Source: Toxonevra muliebris
Taxonomy: Eukaryota > Arthropoda > Insecta > Diptera > Pallopteridae
DNA: 64,000 nt
Reading direction: 5' to 3'
Assembly: GCA_963691655.1 (NCBI GenBank)
Contig: OY829326.1
Coordinates: 116,967,388-117,031,387 of the forward strand
A program made the position numbers and the translations under genes. The notes under the pieces were generated by a model, which ran no database searches, was not told the origin of the DNA, and saw only the letters and a program-made list of their open reading frames with translations. This document shows, in pieces, positions 43,095-53,714 of the stretch; position 1 is the stretch's first letter, and the number at the start of each line of letters is the position of its first letter.

Positions 43095-44735
43095 GAATAC
43101 TTATAACTCCACTCCTACCATCAAAGTATTTTTAAAAAACCAAAAATTTCAGAGAAAAACGAACTTCCAAACTTTCGCAATCGATTCAACTCCTAAATTT
43201 TTCAAAGCGGTTGAAACATGTATAATTCAGCATGTTCAATTAAGTCTTGCATTTACAAAGGTATATAATTTAAAACTCATCTCCATAAATAAACAAACTT
43301 AAAGTTTTGTTGGATAAACTTTTAAAAGTTTACTTTACTTTAATCGATTATGCTGTCGGATGTACGTGTGTATATCTGTGTGTGTGTGTCATGTTGATAA
43401 CCGAAATATGCATACATTGTATATAAATCTTTACTTAAAAATTCAAAAATAATTGCCATATCAATTTTCAATCTCAGAAGACAATTCCTGTGAAAGTTTC
43501 TTTTACCTTAAGAATACATTTAAGCCACGGTTGTTTATATTTTTACTTTACTGTATTTTAAGAGTCAACATCAGTGATATCTACAACAAAAATATAAAGA
43601 AATAAGAAGAAGGCGAAGAAAAAGGCGAAGAAGAAAATGATGTAGAAAAGGAAAACAGTTTGACAACTGAAGTGCGTCTTACCACAATTTTGTTGTTGCT
43701 GTTGTCATTTTTGTATTCTTGAGGAAAAAAATTGGGGGAAAAAAAGAAAAAGAATTTATGAAAACACTTGGGATTCTACCTTGCATACAATAGAACGAAA
43801 TTGAAGAGGCCTTTTTTGTTATACACATACGCACACACACACACACAAATCGAATATCAACCACAAGTTGAAAAAAAGAAGAACAACAACCACAAAACTA
43901 GAGATAAAAAGAAAATGACTTATAATTTTCTCATAAGATTCTGTCTCTCATACTATGAAGATGAAGACATTCCCCTGATGAGTCTCTAAAGAGGATCTAT
44001 TTATCCCACCAGGGAGTATTCGTATTGCAGTGAATTTTTTATAGGAAAATAATCCTGCCACCTTTTTTTTCTCTATTTCTACTTTATTATTTTGTTGTAT
44101 TTTTTCTCGTCTAGTTTTGATTATGTTATATTTGCAACACTTTGCAAATGATAATGTTGTTGGGTTTATATACACATACTATTATATATATTGGCAATAT
44201 ATTCGCATAAGATTTTAACATTTAATGGCTTTACGTTTCTATGTACATAGTCGCCAAACTGTTGTCGTTGTGCTACATAATTGCTATGGCATGGTCTGGC
44301 ATTACAACCAGTTAATTATACTGCATCGTCTACATTATGTTTTAAACAAAACTTTTCACATTAATTTATTTTTAAGTACCTACCAGTAAGTATTTATTTA
44401 TACATTTATGAGAGAAGTTATTGAGATTGTATGGAAAAGCCACATGATGTGAGATAGCGAAATATTTCCTTGGAAAATATTGAGATTTCTTATGTTCAAA
44501 CTTTGGGCTGGGAAGAATGAGAAATAAAAGGATACATTTTTTGCTAGCATCAGCTTTTGAGCTTAGAATTAGAGGCTCTTCTAACGGCACTTCTCTAAAA
44601 CTTCTCTGTTTTTTTTTTATCCGCCTAGTCAAGCCTGCTTTGCTTATTCTCTTACTTATTAAAGTTTCAGCGTTTTTGTGAACCCCAGTTTCTCAAAAGA
44701 CAGGCCTGATTTTGTAATTTGGTATCAATCTTATT
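43095..44735. other. Non-coding stretch
   Basis: No gene is recognised. There is a GT run near 43,376-43,388, a purine-rich GAAGAAGGCG tract near 43,600-43,650, and a CA run near 43,827-43,846. Confidence 0.5.
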
Positions 44736-44739
44736 TTAG

Positions 44740-44960
44740 GCACCTATGTCAAAGTGGCTATATACAGCTATTGCCAGCTCTATACAACTATACCAATATG
44801 GTGGGTCAAGGCAAAACAAAGCAACAAAACAACAGCGCAATCCAAGCTCAATAAACTTCAAAGACTAACTAGCGTCTGTATTATAGGAATAATGCAAACA
44901 ACATCCTACCCAGCAACTGGAAACATTCTTAAACCTACCACCGCTATACTTATTCCCCAA
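44740..44960 (+). pseudogene. LINE connection-region fragment
   Basis: The open reading IWWVKAKQSNKTTAQSKLNK followed by LQRLTSVCIIGIMQTTSYPA corresponds to the segment between RT and RNase H in the RNase H-bearing LINEs (canonical words: VWW, LQRLA...ITGA..TTP). It is 60-70 codons long with no continuation. Confidence 0.65.
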
Positions 44961-45119
44961 AAAAGAAGCACCACAGTTTACATGAAAGCTCATTTCTGAA
45001 TCATCTGGATCTAATTCAAGAAATAAACATAATTGAAAATTTTAGTATCCGTAAAACTTCTTCCACAACTTCAAGGTCGCATTCCCTGATAGACATAACT
45101 ACACATAACACCCAAATAT

Positions 45120-45740
45120 GCTATAATGGGGTATTGTCAGACCTCTTTGACGTTCAAACCGGAGTACGCCAGGGGTGTATCTTGCCACCATTACTATTCA
45201 CGTTATGTCTGGATGAAGTGTTGTGAACTACGTTCATAGAAAGACGAGCCATACTGTGGACACCTTTCATGCAGCTAAAAGATCTTGAATATACAGACGA
45301 CGATGCTACAGCGAGTCTCAATGAACTAAAGGTAAATCATAGCAAAACTGCCCGCTTAGAAGTAAGCGTTAGTAAAACAAAGCTAATGAGGAGTGATTAC
45401 TCTGCGATATGTCCTCACCCGTGCTTTATCTCGAAAATGAGCCTATAGAGTGCGTACAGAACTTTATTTAACAGGATATTACAGCCAGAATACTCCAGGC
45501 AAAATCTGTCTTTGGTATGCCTAGCAATATCTAAAAATCCAGTCAACTAACGACATGAATTAAACTGCGTGTTTTAACATACAACGTCAAATCCGTGCTC
45601 CTGTACGGATCAGAAACATGGAAAGAATCGAAAAATGTAGGCATTTATTAATAAATATTTACGCAGGATACTGGATATAAGATGGCCAGAGCGGATTAGC
45701 AAGGATGAGTTGTGAAGGCGAACGGAGCAAAAATTTTAGT
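45120..45740 (+). pseudogene. RTE-like reverse transcriptase fragment
   Basis: The reading FDVQTGVRQGCILPPLLFTL (RT motif B of the VRQGC type, typical of RTE) is followed by a stop, LEYTDDDATA (motif C, with YTDDD in place of YADD), KTKLM, and then frameshifted words VLLYGSETWKES, LRRILDIRWPERISKDEL and RRTEQ. Order and wording fit the second half of an RTE-clade ORF. Stops and shifts make it a pseudogene. Confidence 0.75.
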
Positions 45741-45744
45741 GGAA

Positions 45745-46260
45745 TGTATGGTATACCGATGGCTCCAAAACAAACGAAGGAGTTGGGGCAGGAGTGCACA
45801 AAGTTAGACCAAACAAAAATTTTGTATGCAGGTATTGACACAGGGAACTCAGTTTTCCAAGGCGAGGTAAATGACATTGAGATGTCCCATACACTCTGAC
45901 ATTAAAGCGGCTCTCCTTGCAATTGCTGCATACGAAATTACCTCTAAACTAGTTTGGATCTGCTTCAACTCCTAATCAGTCTAGCTTCTCACAACGGATT
46001 ACAACTCATTTGGATACCAGGGCATAGAGGGCATGTAGGTAACGTAATGGCAGAAGAACTTTCTAGGAAAATATTTTTCAGTAAATTCACTTGAACACGA
46101 CCATTCTGCGGCTTACCATGCAATTCCGTTGAACTTAATTAAAAAATTGGCTAGATGGTAATTCACAACACTACTGGAAGGAAACCTCCGGTAACAGACA
46201 AGGTTAAATAAAATCATATCCGAACTGTCACAGGGTTCTACACAGGGCATTGTAGGGTTA
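45745..46260 (+). pseudogene. LINE RNase H fragment
   Basis: In one frame 45,747-45,800 reads WYTDGSKTNEGVGAG, the first RNase H motif, then decays. IWIPGHRGHVGN is seen near 46,010 and TGHC near 46,240. It abuts the RTE-like fragment with no gap, so the boundary near 45,745 is a junction of two different retrotransposons. Confidence 0.7.
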
Positions 46261-46499
46261 AAAAAAACACTTATTCACTTTGAGTATAACGCAAACTCAA
46301 GGCATAGCGGATAGTTCTGTTAAAGAGATAATAAATTTCCTCAAAAGAAAAAAAATCATAGTGAATTATAAAACACTTTTAATCCTTAAAATCTTAAAAT
46401 CCTTTCATGCCCGAATTTTAATAGAGATTATTAGAAAGATTTTATGCAGAAAACATAATTACTTAAGACTCACGCAATCATGCCACCAAATTTCATCCC

Positions 46500-46738
46500 T
46501 CTGCATGTGAAAGGTTAAAAAAATATAGCTATGGAGTTGTAGACAACCACTGGATAACGCTTTTTCTTCAATTTATTTATTTTCATATTTCCTTGTCTTT
46601 CATAAGCATATTTTATCAAAAAAAAATTTTCATCTAGTAATAGTTTAAAGCATTTTTTAAATTAATGGAAAAGTTAAGTTTTTGACTTGACTTCAAAGAC
46701 AAATGTTGCCTATAGGCAACATCAGGCATTAAAGGGTT
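46500..46738. mobile_element. TTAA-type repeat, partial copy
   Basis: The right edge is GGG followed by TTAA (46,734-46,740). Reading inward from it gives CCCTTTAATGCCTGATG, close to the end at 49,878 (CCCTTTAACGCCAG). The block at 46,512-46,610 (tagctatggagttgtagac and following) matches 49,968-50,060. The left edge was not found. Confidence 0.55.
46704..46721. repeat. 18-bp perfect palindrome
   Basis: TGTTGCCTATAGGCAACA is its own reverse complement. It sits 13 bp inside the edge of the TTAA-type repeat copy. Confidence 0.9.
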
Positions 46739-46744
46739 AACAAT

Positions 46745-46933
46745 ATAATGTGTAAATTTCGATCTGAAGCTTGGTCTGAATTTTGATCTGAGTTTTAATC
46801 CGATTCTTGATCTGAATTTTCGATTAAATTTTGATTTATATTTTCTCCAAATTTTCGTCTCAATATAAGTCTGATTTTTAGTTTGAATTATTTTGCCTGA
46901 ATATGGGTTTAAATTTTGACCAAAATATGGGTC
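46745..46933. repeat. Degenerate ~12-bp minisatellite, reverse orientation
   Basis: Units such as TTTTGATCTGAATT and TTGGTCTGAATTTT are chained with variations. This is the reverse complement of the unit at 23,570-24,320. The SINE copy B begins exactly where it ends. Confidence 0.75.
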
Positions 46934-47191
46934 ATTATTATTATTTGAAAGAGGACGACTCGAAAGTCAGGCACTGCGACCTATAAGATCTATTTTACCA
47001 AGCCCCCAAGAAAGAAAGAAAGGCAGAGAGAAAGAAAGATAGATAAGAAACAAACCCAAGCCGAGAATCGAACTCAGGTCTCCAGAGATAAGAGTCTGGC
47101 ACTCTGCCACTAGACCACAGTGGCGATGGTAGGACCTACAGTTTAACGCCGATTCCGAACGGCCACCAGACCAAGACGGGAATCGAACCCG
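46934..47191 (-). mobile_element. Dimeric SINE, copy B (internally deleted)
   Basis: On the minus strand it contains the B box end of the first head (GGGTTCGATTCCCGTCTTGG), then skips most of the body. It resumes at the GCCGTTCGGAATCGGCG segment and has an intact second tRNA-like domain (GTGGTCTAGTGGCAGAGTGC and GAGTTCGATTCTCGG), the TTTC-rich tract, the LINE-like 3' segment and the ATT tail (46,934-46,945). The 5' half of the first head is missing. Confidence 0.8.
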
Positions 47192-48980
47192 TGAGGGTGA
47201 GTTTTTCAATTATTCTTAGAATACTTGCATTTTTTAATTCAGCAAAATGCAACTCATAAATCCATCCCCCAAAAAATGTCCATTGAGCGTTGATAGGGCG
47301 GCAGCACATTGACTTAAAATTGCCGAAGTGTTGCTCTCCTTCTCTAAGGCGGGGACTCGCTAGTGCCTACTCGTGTGCCTGGACCCCTAAGACCACTTCT
47401 AATTAAAATCTCAACTGATCAAACCAAAAAAAGAAAACCTCATGCATAACTTAAGTTTTTGTCATAACACAACTGAATTAATGATTATTTCCCCCAACCA
47501 AGTTTTAAGTATACATATGTTTTATTGAATATAAATATGACGAATGAGAATGTAGAATGTAAGCATAATACCACAACTTTACATATGCACCTGCCGCAAT
47601 CCTTCGTTAAACAAATATTAAATTTGGGATTTCAACTGAAACGATATTTTTTATTTAAAATTTTTTTGTGCACAAAAAAAAAATGCAAACAATTAAATTT
47701 AAAAAATTATACACTCGATTTCTCTTCAAATACGAAATACGAGTGTGTGCTCGTATTAAATAAATCACAAACGGAATATTTTATTTAAATTTAAAATTGT
47801 ACCTTTTTCGATTTAATATTGCAACATGACAGCGTAAACGTCAGGATACGTTTACAAATTTGCCAATTTCATTTACATTTCAAAATTAAAAAATGTTAGT
47901 GCTTTCAAAGTCGCGACGCATTAAATATTCGAATTGAATTTATTTACATGCATAGAGACTTTGGTTACTCATTCGCCCCGTTGGTTTACGTCACTCATAA
48001 ATCGATTTTCGTTTTCTGTTTTCGGGTGAATATACGAAAAATATTCGTTATATTGTAAAAAGTAAACAGGAAAAGGGAGTGAGGATTGTGCATTAAAAGA
48101 GTTTCATGTGAAAAAGCGATTTGATTTCGATAAGAGAAATTTCTAAAAAGAAAAGCGTTGAATTATATCTACCATACATACATATGTAATTTTTTTAAGG
48201 CTTTAAGCTTGAATGATTTTTTATAAACACATATAAATTCATAATTTTGTAAACACAATATTTTATAGACATATAGAGTTTTGTTACTGTACTTCAATGT
48301 GTTTCCAATCACTTGAAAAATGTTGAAGTGTGTGGTAAGTGCCTAAGTACAATATGTACGTACATATGTATGTGTGTGTGTATGTATGTATTTAAATAGC
48401 ATGCTATTCTTCTTCTTTTTCTCTTATTCCTTCTTTTCTTCCCTCATCAGGTTTCTCAATATGTATTATTACTTCAAGTATCGTGTCAAGTATGGTTAAA
48501 CGATGGAGGTCACCATCGCACCATAACATCATGATATGTTCACGTCTGCTGCCTTATAATTTTCATTTTCCCCCCCTTAACCATCTCACCATTCTCATTG
48601 CATAAGGACTTGTAAACATGAACTTTTGGTGCTAATAATGATGTATATGTATGTATGTATGGCTGTGTAAGATTGTGTGTGTGTATGAGTGTGCATTTGG
48701 TTTGTGGTTAAAGTAAATCTAAAGTGCCTCTCCTTTGTGTACATATTTGTGCTAATAAAGAAGTAGTTGCGTATCTACACACACATAAACACATTTTCAA
48801 TCACATGTGCATACACCCTTCAATGACAAATAAGTTGAAACATAAATTTAATTCAATGTTAAATTTGTTGTTGTTTGTATCTAAGTATATCCATTGGAGT
48901 ATCCTTGTTAATAATGCTACAATATATAAATTATTTCTTTTTAAGCTTACAAATAGTTGATATGTTTAATATTTGTTTTA
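47192..48980. other. Non-coding stretch
   Basis: No gene is recognised. Positions 47,320-47,400 are less AT-rich than their surroundings and of unknown origin. ATGT/GTGT simple repeats occur near 48,365-48,390 and 48,645-48,690. Confidence 0.45.
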
Positions 48981-49072
48981 TGGTGGAACTGGACATCAAT
49001 AAAATTGTAGCAACGTTCAAACTTAGTCAAAATGTCCAAATCTTGTTAGGTCTAGGCTCAAGAAGCGGCCGA

Positions 49073-50780
49073 CGCACATTGGGAAAAATATAGGTAAAGC
49101 CCTCGCATCGCTTATTTTAAGCTCTAGCATCCATACTATTAGAGTTAGAAACACAAATTTTGGACATCTAAACTAGAATTCCTTAAAGCATCGGATGGTA
49201 TTATTGTTTCGTAATTTGCAACATCAGTCGCTAATACCCAGACTTTTTGATAAATCCACAGCCCGAAAAAAATCGAAATAGAAAAATTTTGACAAAGCAT
49301 CGAAAATGAATTTACACGTGTATCAGCGTTTTTAATATTTGTGTATAAATACTTTTTGACAGCGGTTCAAAATTTAAAAAATTTGAATAAAATATATACC
49401 TTGGAATAAAATTTAATTTTGGTGTAACTTATTATTTTTTTATACAGATTCATAGTACACACCCATAATTTTTCGAGGATTATTTTCGTCAAAATATTTT
49501 GAAAAAGTTATTTTAACTCTTCCTGAAGAAATGACTCAAAAGCCCTTTAGGAAAGGTTTCTAAGGATTTAAATGCTCCATGAAAATATTCTTTGTAAAAT
49601 TTTACTATTGGTTTACCAAATACAAGAAATTATAATGCGTAGAAAGGCAATCAATGAATTGTATTTATGAAGCCAATGAAACTTGAAGTGTATTGCAGAT
49701 GCATGTTTACTTTCTTGTAGACTATATATTCTGGAGGTGACAAGGATATTTCTTTTGCCATCAAATACCCTTAAATTTTTTGCTCCTTTTCAGACAAATT
49801 TTTAATTTCCTCCGTAAAAAGTTTTGACAAATCACTCGGTTGGTTAGTATATCTTGATTCCAGTAAAATTTTATTAACCCTTTAACGCCAGATTATGGTT
49901 ACTTAGGTCTTCCACAATCATACTTCCATATTGATTTGTTTGTCTTTTATTGAAGGTTTAAAAAAATAGCTACGGAACTGTAGACAATCACTGAATAGTA
50001 CAATTGCTCCAATTTTTTTATTTTCATATTCCCTTATCTTTTATAAGCATCACTAAAATTTATGTATATAGCATATAATTTATGTTAGCATTTTACAGTT
50101 ATAATAAATCACGAAATTTTAAAAATTACGTTATATACTTACCTCTAAATTATTCAAAGAAGTGCTTAAGACATTCAACTTTTTTTTTTTTTTGAAACTA
50201 TCGCCCCAACTCTGTGTATAATTTTTTTTTATACGTTTTCTTATTTGAGTTCTCTGCTTCAACTTGATAAATCTCAAGTTGTCGCAGCTTGTCGCAGATT
50301 AGGTAAAAACTCCTAGTTATCAGATCCGGAATATTTCGAAAAAACCAGTGGAATCAAAAAAGTTATAGCTTAACAAAAATTTAAAAATATTGGTAAAAAC
50401 TCGAAAAACTAGGCATAACTTCAGAAACCCGTATCTACCCAAAAAAATGTAGCTGAAATAAATTTATACGTTGACTGCTTTTCTTAAGTATTCTCATCCT
50501 AAATGTAAGTTTTGATTAAATTCCAATGCAAAATAAAGATTCCACTTTCATTTGAAATCAGTTATTTTAACAACATAGAATGAGAAAAATAAAAAATGGT
50601 TTTAAAAGCTCAACTTTTGATGACCCTGGTGACGAAGCCTTAGGGTTAATTGACTTTAGAAACTTGTTTTCCATATATTGAATATATCCAGATTACAAAA
50701 AGTAAAGAAAAAAAGTAAACCCCGTTATATTCGAAAAACCCTTAATGCGAGGGTTTTGTCTATATTTTTCCCAATGTGCG
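49073..50780. repeat. 36-bp inverted repeat pair 1.6 kb apart
   Basis: Positions 49,073-49,108 and the reverse complement of 50,745-50,780 match at 33 of 36 bases. The first 21, CGCACATTGGGAAAAATATA plus G, are identical. The space between is non-coding and holds the TTAA-type element at 49,878-50,645. The right copy directly continues a minus-strand LINE C-terminus. It could be the ends of a decayed DNA element or two LINE 3' segments lying in opposite directions. Confidence 0.6.
49878..50645. mobile_element. TTAA-flanked element, copy 4 (768 bp)
   Basis: TTAA at 49,874-49,877 then CCCTTTAACGCCAG at the left, and CCTTAGGG then TTAA (50,646-50,649) at the right. Reading in from the right gives CCCTAAGGCTTCGTCACC. 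The block at 49,958-50,060 matches 46,503-46,610. There is no coding sequence. The inverted match of the ends is short. Confidence 0.55.
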
Positions 50781-50939
50781 AGGTCTAAAGGTTGTGTCCA
50801 TAGTGATAGTGGTGTCAAGTCAGTGGGATTGGCTGGACATTAAAAAAGATGTCCAGTGTCGTGGGGGCTATTATTGCGTTCTGAGGAGCTGTTGTTGGTT
50901 CCTCTGTCTAGGCGTGACAGATAGCGCAGTTGAGCATTA

Positions 50940-51354
50940 TTATTATTTGAAGGAAGGACGACTCGAAAGTCAAGCACAGCGGCCTATACGATCTATTGTA
51001 CCAAAGCCCCAAGTTATGAAAGAAAGAAAGAAAGATAGATAAGAAACATATCCAAACCGAGAATCGAACTCGGGTCTCCAGAAACAAGAGTCACTAGACC
51101 ACAGTGGCGACTGTAGGACCTACAGCTTAACACCGATTCCGAACGGCTGTGTGGCAATCTTTTATCAGCTCGGTGGTTTTGCCATTACCAACCAAGGTGT
51201 GTACTTGTACAATTTCTTATAATTCTCATTGATTTCATATCTATAGTGAATATAAGAAGTTTATGAGAATTAACCACCAGACCAAGACCGGAATCGAACC
51301 CGCAACCTTCTGGGTGAAAGTCTTCTGCACTATCCACTAGACTATCGAGGTCGT
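50940..51354 (-). mobile_element. Dimeric tRNA-derived SINE, copy C (type copy, 415 bp)
   Basis: This copy has a perfect 13-bp target duplication CAGTTGAGCATTA at 50,927-50,939 and 51,355-51,367, so its ends are certain. Reading the minus strand 5' to 3': a Glu-like tRNA head (51,352-51,283), a body of ~150 bp, a second tRNA-like domain with B box GAGTTCGATTCTCGG (about 51,115-51,050, with a 15-bp deletion next to its A box), a TTTC-rich tract, the LINE-like 3' segment (from ~51,012) and an ATT tail. The whole composite therefore moved as one unit. It carries no coding sequence and would rely on a LINE reverse transcriptase. Confidence 0.93.
51290..51344 (-). promoter_or_regulatory. Pol III internal promoter boxes of SINE copy C, first head
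   Basis: Minus-strand A box TAGTCTAGTGGATAGTGC (51,327-51,344) and B box GGGTTCGATTCC (51,290-51,301), spaced as in tRNA genes. The second domain has its own B box near 51,058-51,073. These are predicted from consensus only. Confidence 0.75.
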
Positions 51355-52079
51355 CAGTTGAGCATTAGGTTCCACTCAGATCTTAACTATGTCAGAGTGC
51401 ATATTGTGCTCCGCGGTAGCTGCTTCCGGCTGTCGGAATGTCGGATGGGAGGGCGGCTGTCCAGAACAGTATACGGTAGCCTGTTGTTTATTGCCTTGGT
51501 TACTTCTTCTTCGTGAGCGCCCTTCTAAGTCACTTTGTAGTCGTCGAGGTCGAACTGTTCGGTTTTTCAGTCGCCAGGCAGCGAATGCTGTTGAAGTACT
51601 GCTTGTAGATAGTGAGTGACGTTTGCTTGTTCTTGCTCCATGCGCTCCCTGCTAGTGATTTGAGGACTATGTTGCTCTGTTCAAGCGATTTTTGATAATT
51701 GTTGCATGAGTTGTGTTGGTAAGCAGGCTGTCGACGGTGACGCCCAGGATCTTCGGGTGGTTCCCTTTTGGGAATTGTTTCCAGCGGCTACAATATCGAA
51801 TACCAATTTTACTTCCTTCATTCAGGTTGTAAAAAGGGTGGCTATTGATTTTTCAGTAAACAGTTGTTGTTTGCGATTATCGAAGAAGTTTACGACCTCA
51901 GTCAGGTATTGCTTGATGTTCCTGCATAGTTCTGATATGTTATGACCCGTTAAGAGAGTGGTGCATTCGTCGGCGTATGACACTAGTCGAATGCTGGCAG
52001 GTGGGATAGTCATTTTTGAGGGACTTGGCTAACGACACACGCATTGTTAAACTACAACACTTTGCATGTCGTCACCTGT

Positions 52080-52350
52080 ACATCATACTGTAAATATGAT
52101 CAGTAACGAGAAGCTCATAAACAAAATTTGCTCAATCATAAAACGCAGAAAGTGGAAATGAATGGGGCATACGTTGCCAAAGAACTCAGCCAAGATTTGT
52201 CATCTGGAGTTTGACTGCAACCTGAAAGGAATCAGTGAGCGAAGCTGGCCAAAAATGACGTGGACGCGCAGCATACGAAAAGACATCAAACACACAGAAA
52301 CATCGTGAAATAAAGTAAAGATATTGATGAAAAAGAAAACCCGTTGGCGT
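52080..52350 (+). pseudogene. RTE-like C-terminal fragment
   Basis: The reading ISNEKLINKI, IKRRKWKWMGHTLPK, ERSWPKMTWTRSI and a final TRWRCSVV follows the conserved tail of RTE-like proteins (RRKWRWIGHTLRK...GRPK.TWRR...RVRWR). It is likely the tail of the family seen at 45,120-45,740. Confidence 0.7.
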
Positions 52351-52364
52351 TGCTCTGTTGTGGT

Positions 52365-53160
52365 AGTATCTGATTTAACCTTATCAGTGTGGGTTCAGAC
52401 CTGCTAAATCTACCATCGATCAGATATTCACACTACACCAAATCCTGGAAAAACAACGCGATACCCACCATCTATTCTTCGATTATAAAGCCGCTTTCGA
52501 CAGCCCGATTAGCGATCACTTGTACGCCGCAATTCGTCTTTGAAAAATAACACAGACCGAAACCATCAGCGCAGTGAAAATTGGAACAGACATCTCTGAG
52601 CCATTTGATACAAAAAGAGGTTTCTGACAAGGTTATTGCCTAACGTGCAACTTCTTCACCCTTATGCTGCAAAAAAAAAATAATTTCGTCTCATCTATTT
52701 AGGATTCAGCATCAACAACAGCAATAATATCAGCCTTATGATCAAGAGGAGATTAACTCCCTAACCAACACCTGTTACTACGGGCTCAGAAGACCACTGA
52801 AAAGCGTAGCCCTCTCTCGACGGATAAAAATAACGCTCTCTAAGTCCCCCCTTCTTCCCGTTCCAATGTATGGTGCTGAAACGTGGACATTAACCACCAA
52901 CGATGAAAGACTGTTAAGTGCGTTCGAGAGGAAATACTCTGCAAGATTTATGGTCCAATATGCCTGGACAGCGTGTATCGATGAAACCATTAGCTGTATG
53001 CCGACATTGACGTAATCAAGCGCATAAAAATCCAGCGGCTTCACTGACCTGCTTGCATTTGGCCTTGCCAACTGGGAATAGCATGCGCATAACAGAGGTG
53101 ACTGGCGAAGCTTCATTGAGGCGGTTAAAAAAAGATGGATATATACATTTATCATCTATC
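52365..53160 (+). pseudogene. RTE-like reverse transcriptase remnant
   Basis: Words in order: IDQIFTLHQILEK near 52,410, HHLFFDYKAAFDSP (RT motif A) near 52,480, EPFDTKRG (near 52,600), TNTCYYGLRRPLKSVALSRR (52,765-52,830), PVPMYGAETWTLTTNDERLL (52,860-52,920), and HAHNRGDWRSF (near 53,090). The YADD region is deleted. Frameshifts and stops occur. Its C-terminus resembles the scrap at 1405-1540. Confidence 0.8.
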
Positions 53161-53164
53161 CCCG

Positions 53165-53700
53165 CTTCTCTCCTGAATCCATGACGACACCACTGGTTGA
53201 CATTAAAACTTGAAATTAATTAGTTAAGTAAACTCAAAGTCATATACTGAATTATTTATTATTTTCGTTGCTAATTCATCATTTTATAATGTTGAAAATA
53301 TTTAGCCTTTGGTCACGGTTATGGTACTTTGATGATATGGCCTTTAAATAAAAAATGAGTAAACGGATGTAAGGATTAAAGCAATATCATTTTATCACCA
53401 TAACAGCATACCATAATTATATAAATTTCAACGAAAAAAGTAAACATACATTTACATATATAAGTATCTGTACATATAAGCAAAACTAAATGTTAACTCT
53501 TAAATGACCAGTACGTCGAAATTCCATTAAAACTAGCTGGGATACGCTGTCCGGGAGGAAACGTAAAGGTCAGCTGCCGTCAGGTTCAAATCTCGGCACA
53601 ATCAAAAAATCAAAAATAGAAAATAAACATTTTTCTACACGGCACCACTTCTTGACTGACAATCCCAAACCTCCAAGAGTAAAAATTGCCGATGATAGGC
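53165..53700. other. Non-coding, with a possible tRNA-like segment
   Basis: No gene is recognised. Around 53,538-53,600 a B-box-like GGTTCAAATCTCGG follows a possible A box TAGCTGGGATACG at tRNA-like spacing, then an A-rich stretch. This might be the remnant of another SINE. Confidence 0.35.
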
Positions 53701-53714
53701 TGTTCACTTTGCCG

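Larger units (their letters stand above)
50680..52015 (-). pseudogene. LINE ORF2 remnant, split by SINE copy C
   Basis: On the minus strand from 52,015, the reading gives VSYADECTTLLTGHNISELC (motif C YADE, second Asp lost) and LFTEKSIATLFTT. It continues in shifting frames to a C-terminal tail on the far side of SINE copy C (50,940-51,354): words like LSRLDRGTNNSC, SPHDTGHLFN and LSLWTQP can be read around 50,800-50,925. This is the same family as the insert at 20,152-20,861 (SPHDTAHLFSCP, LSLWTNP). The flanking 13-bp duplication shows that the SINE landed in an already existing copy. Confidence 0.75.

Noticed and set aside
51283..51352. A genuine tRNA gene (Glu-like)
   Set aside because: The A and B boxes are good, but the acceptor ends do not pair as in a tRNA. 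The segment recurs as the head of five SINE copies, and here it is enclosed by the SINE's target duplication.
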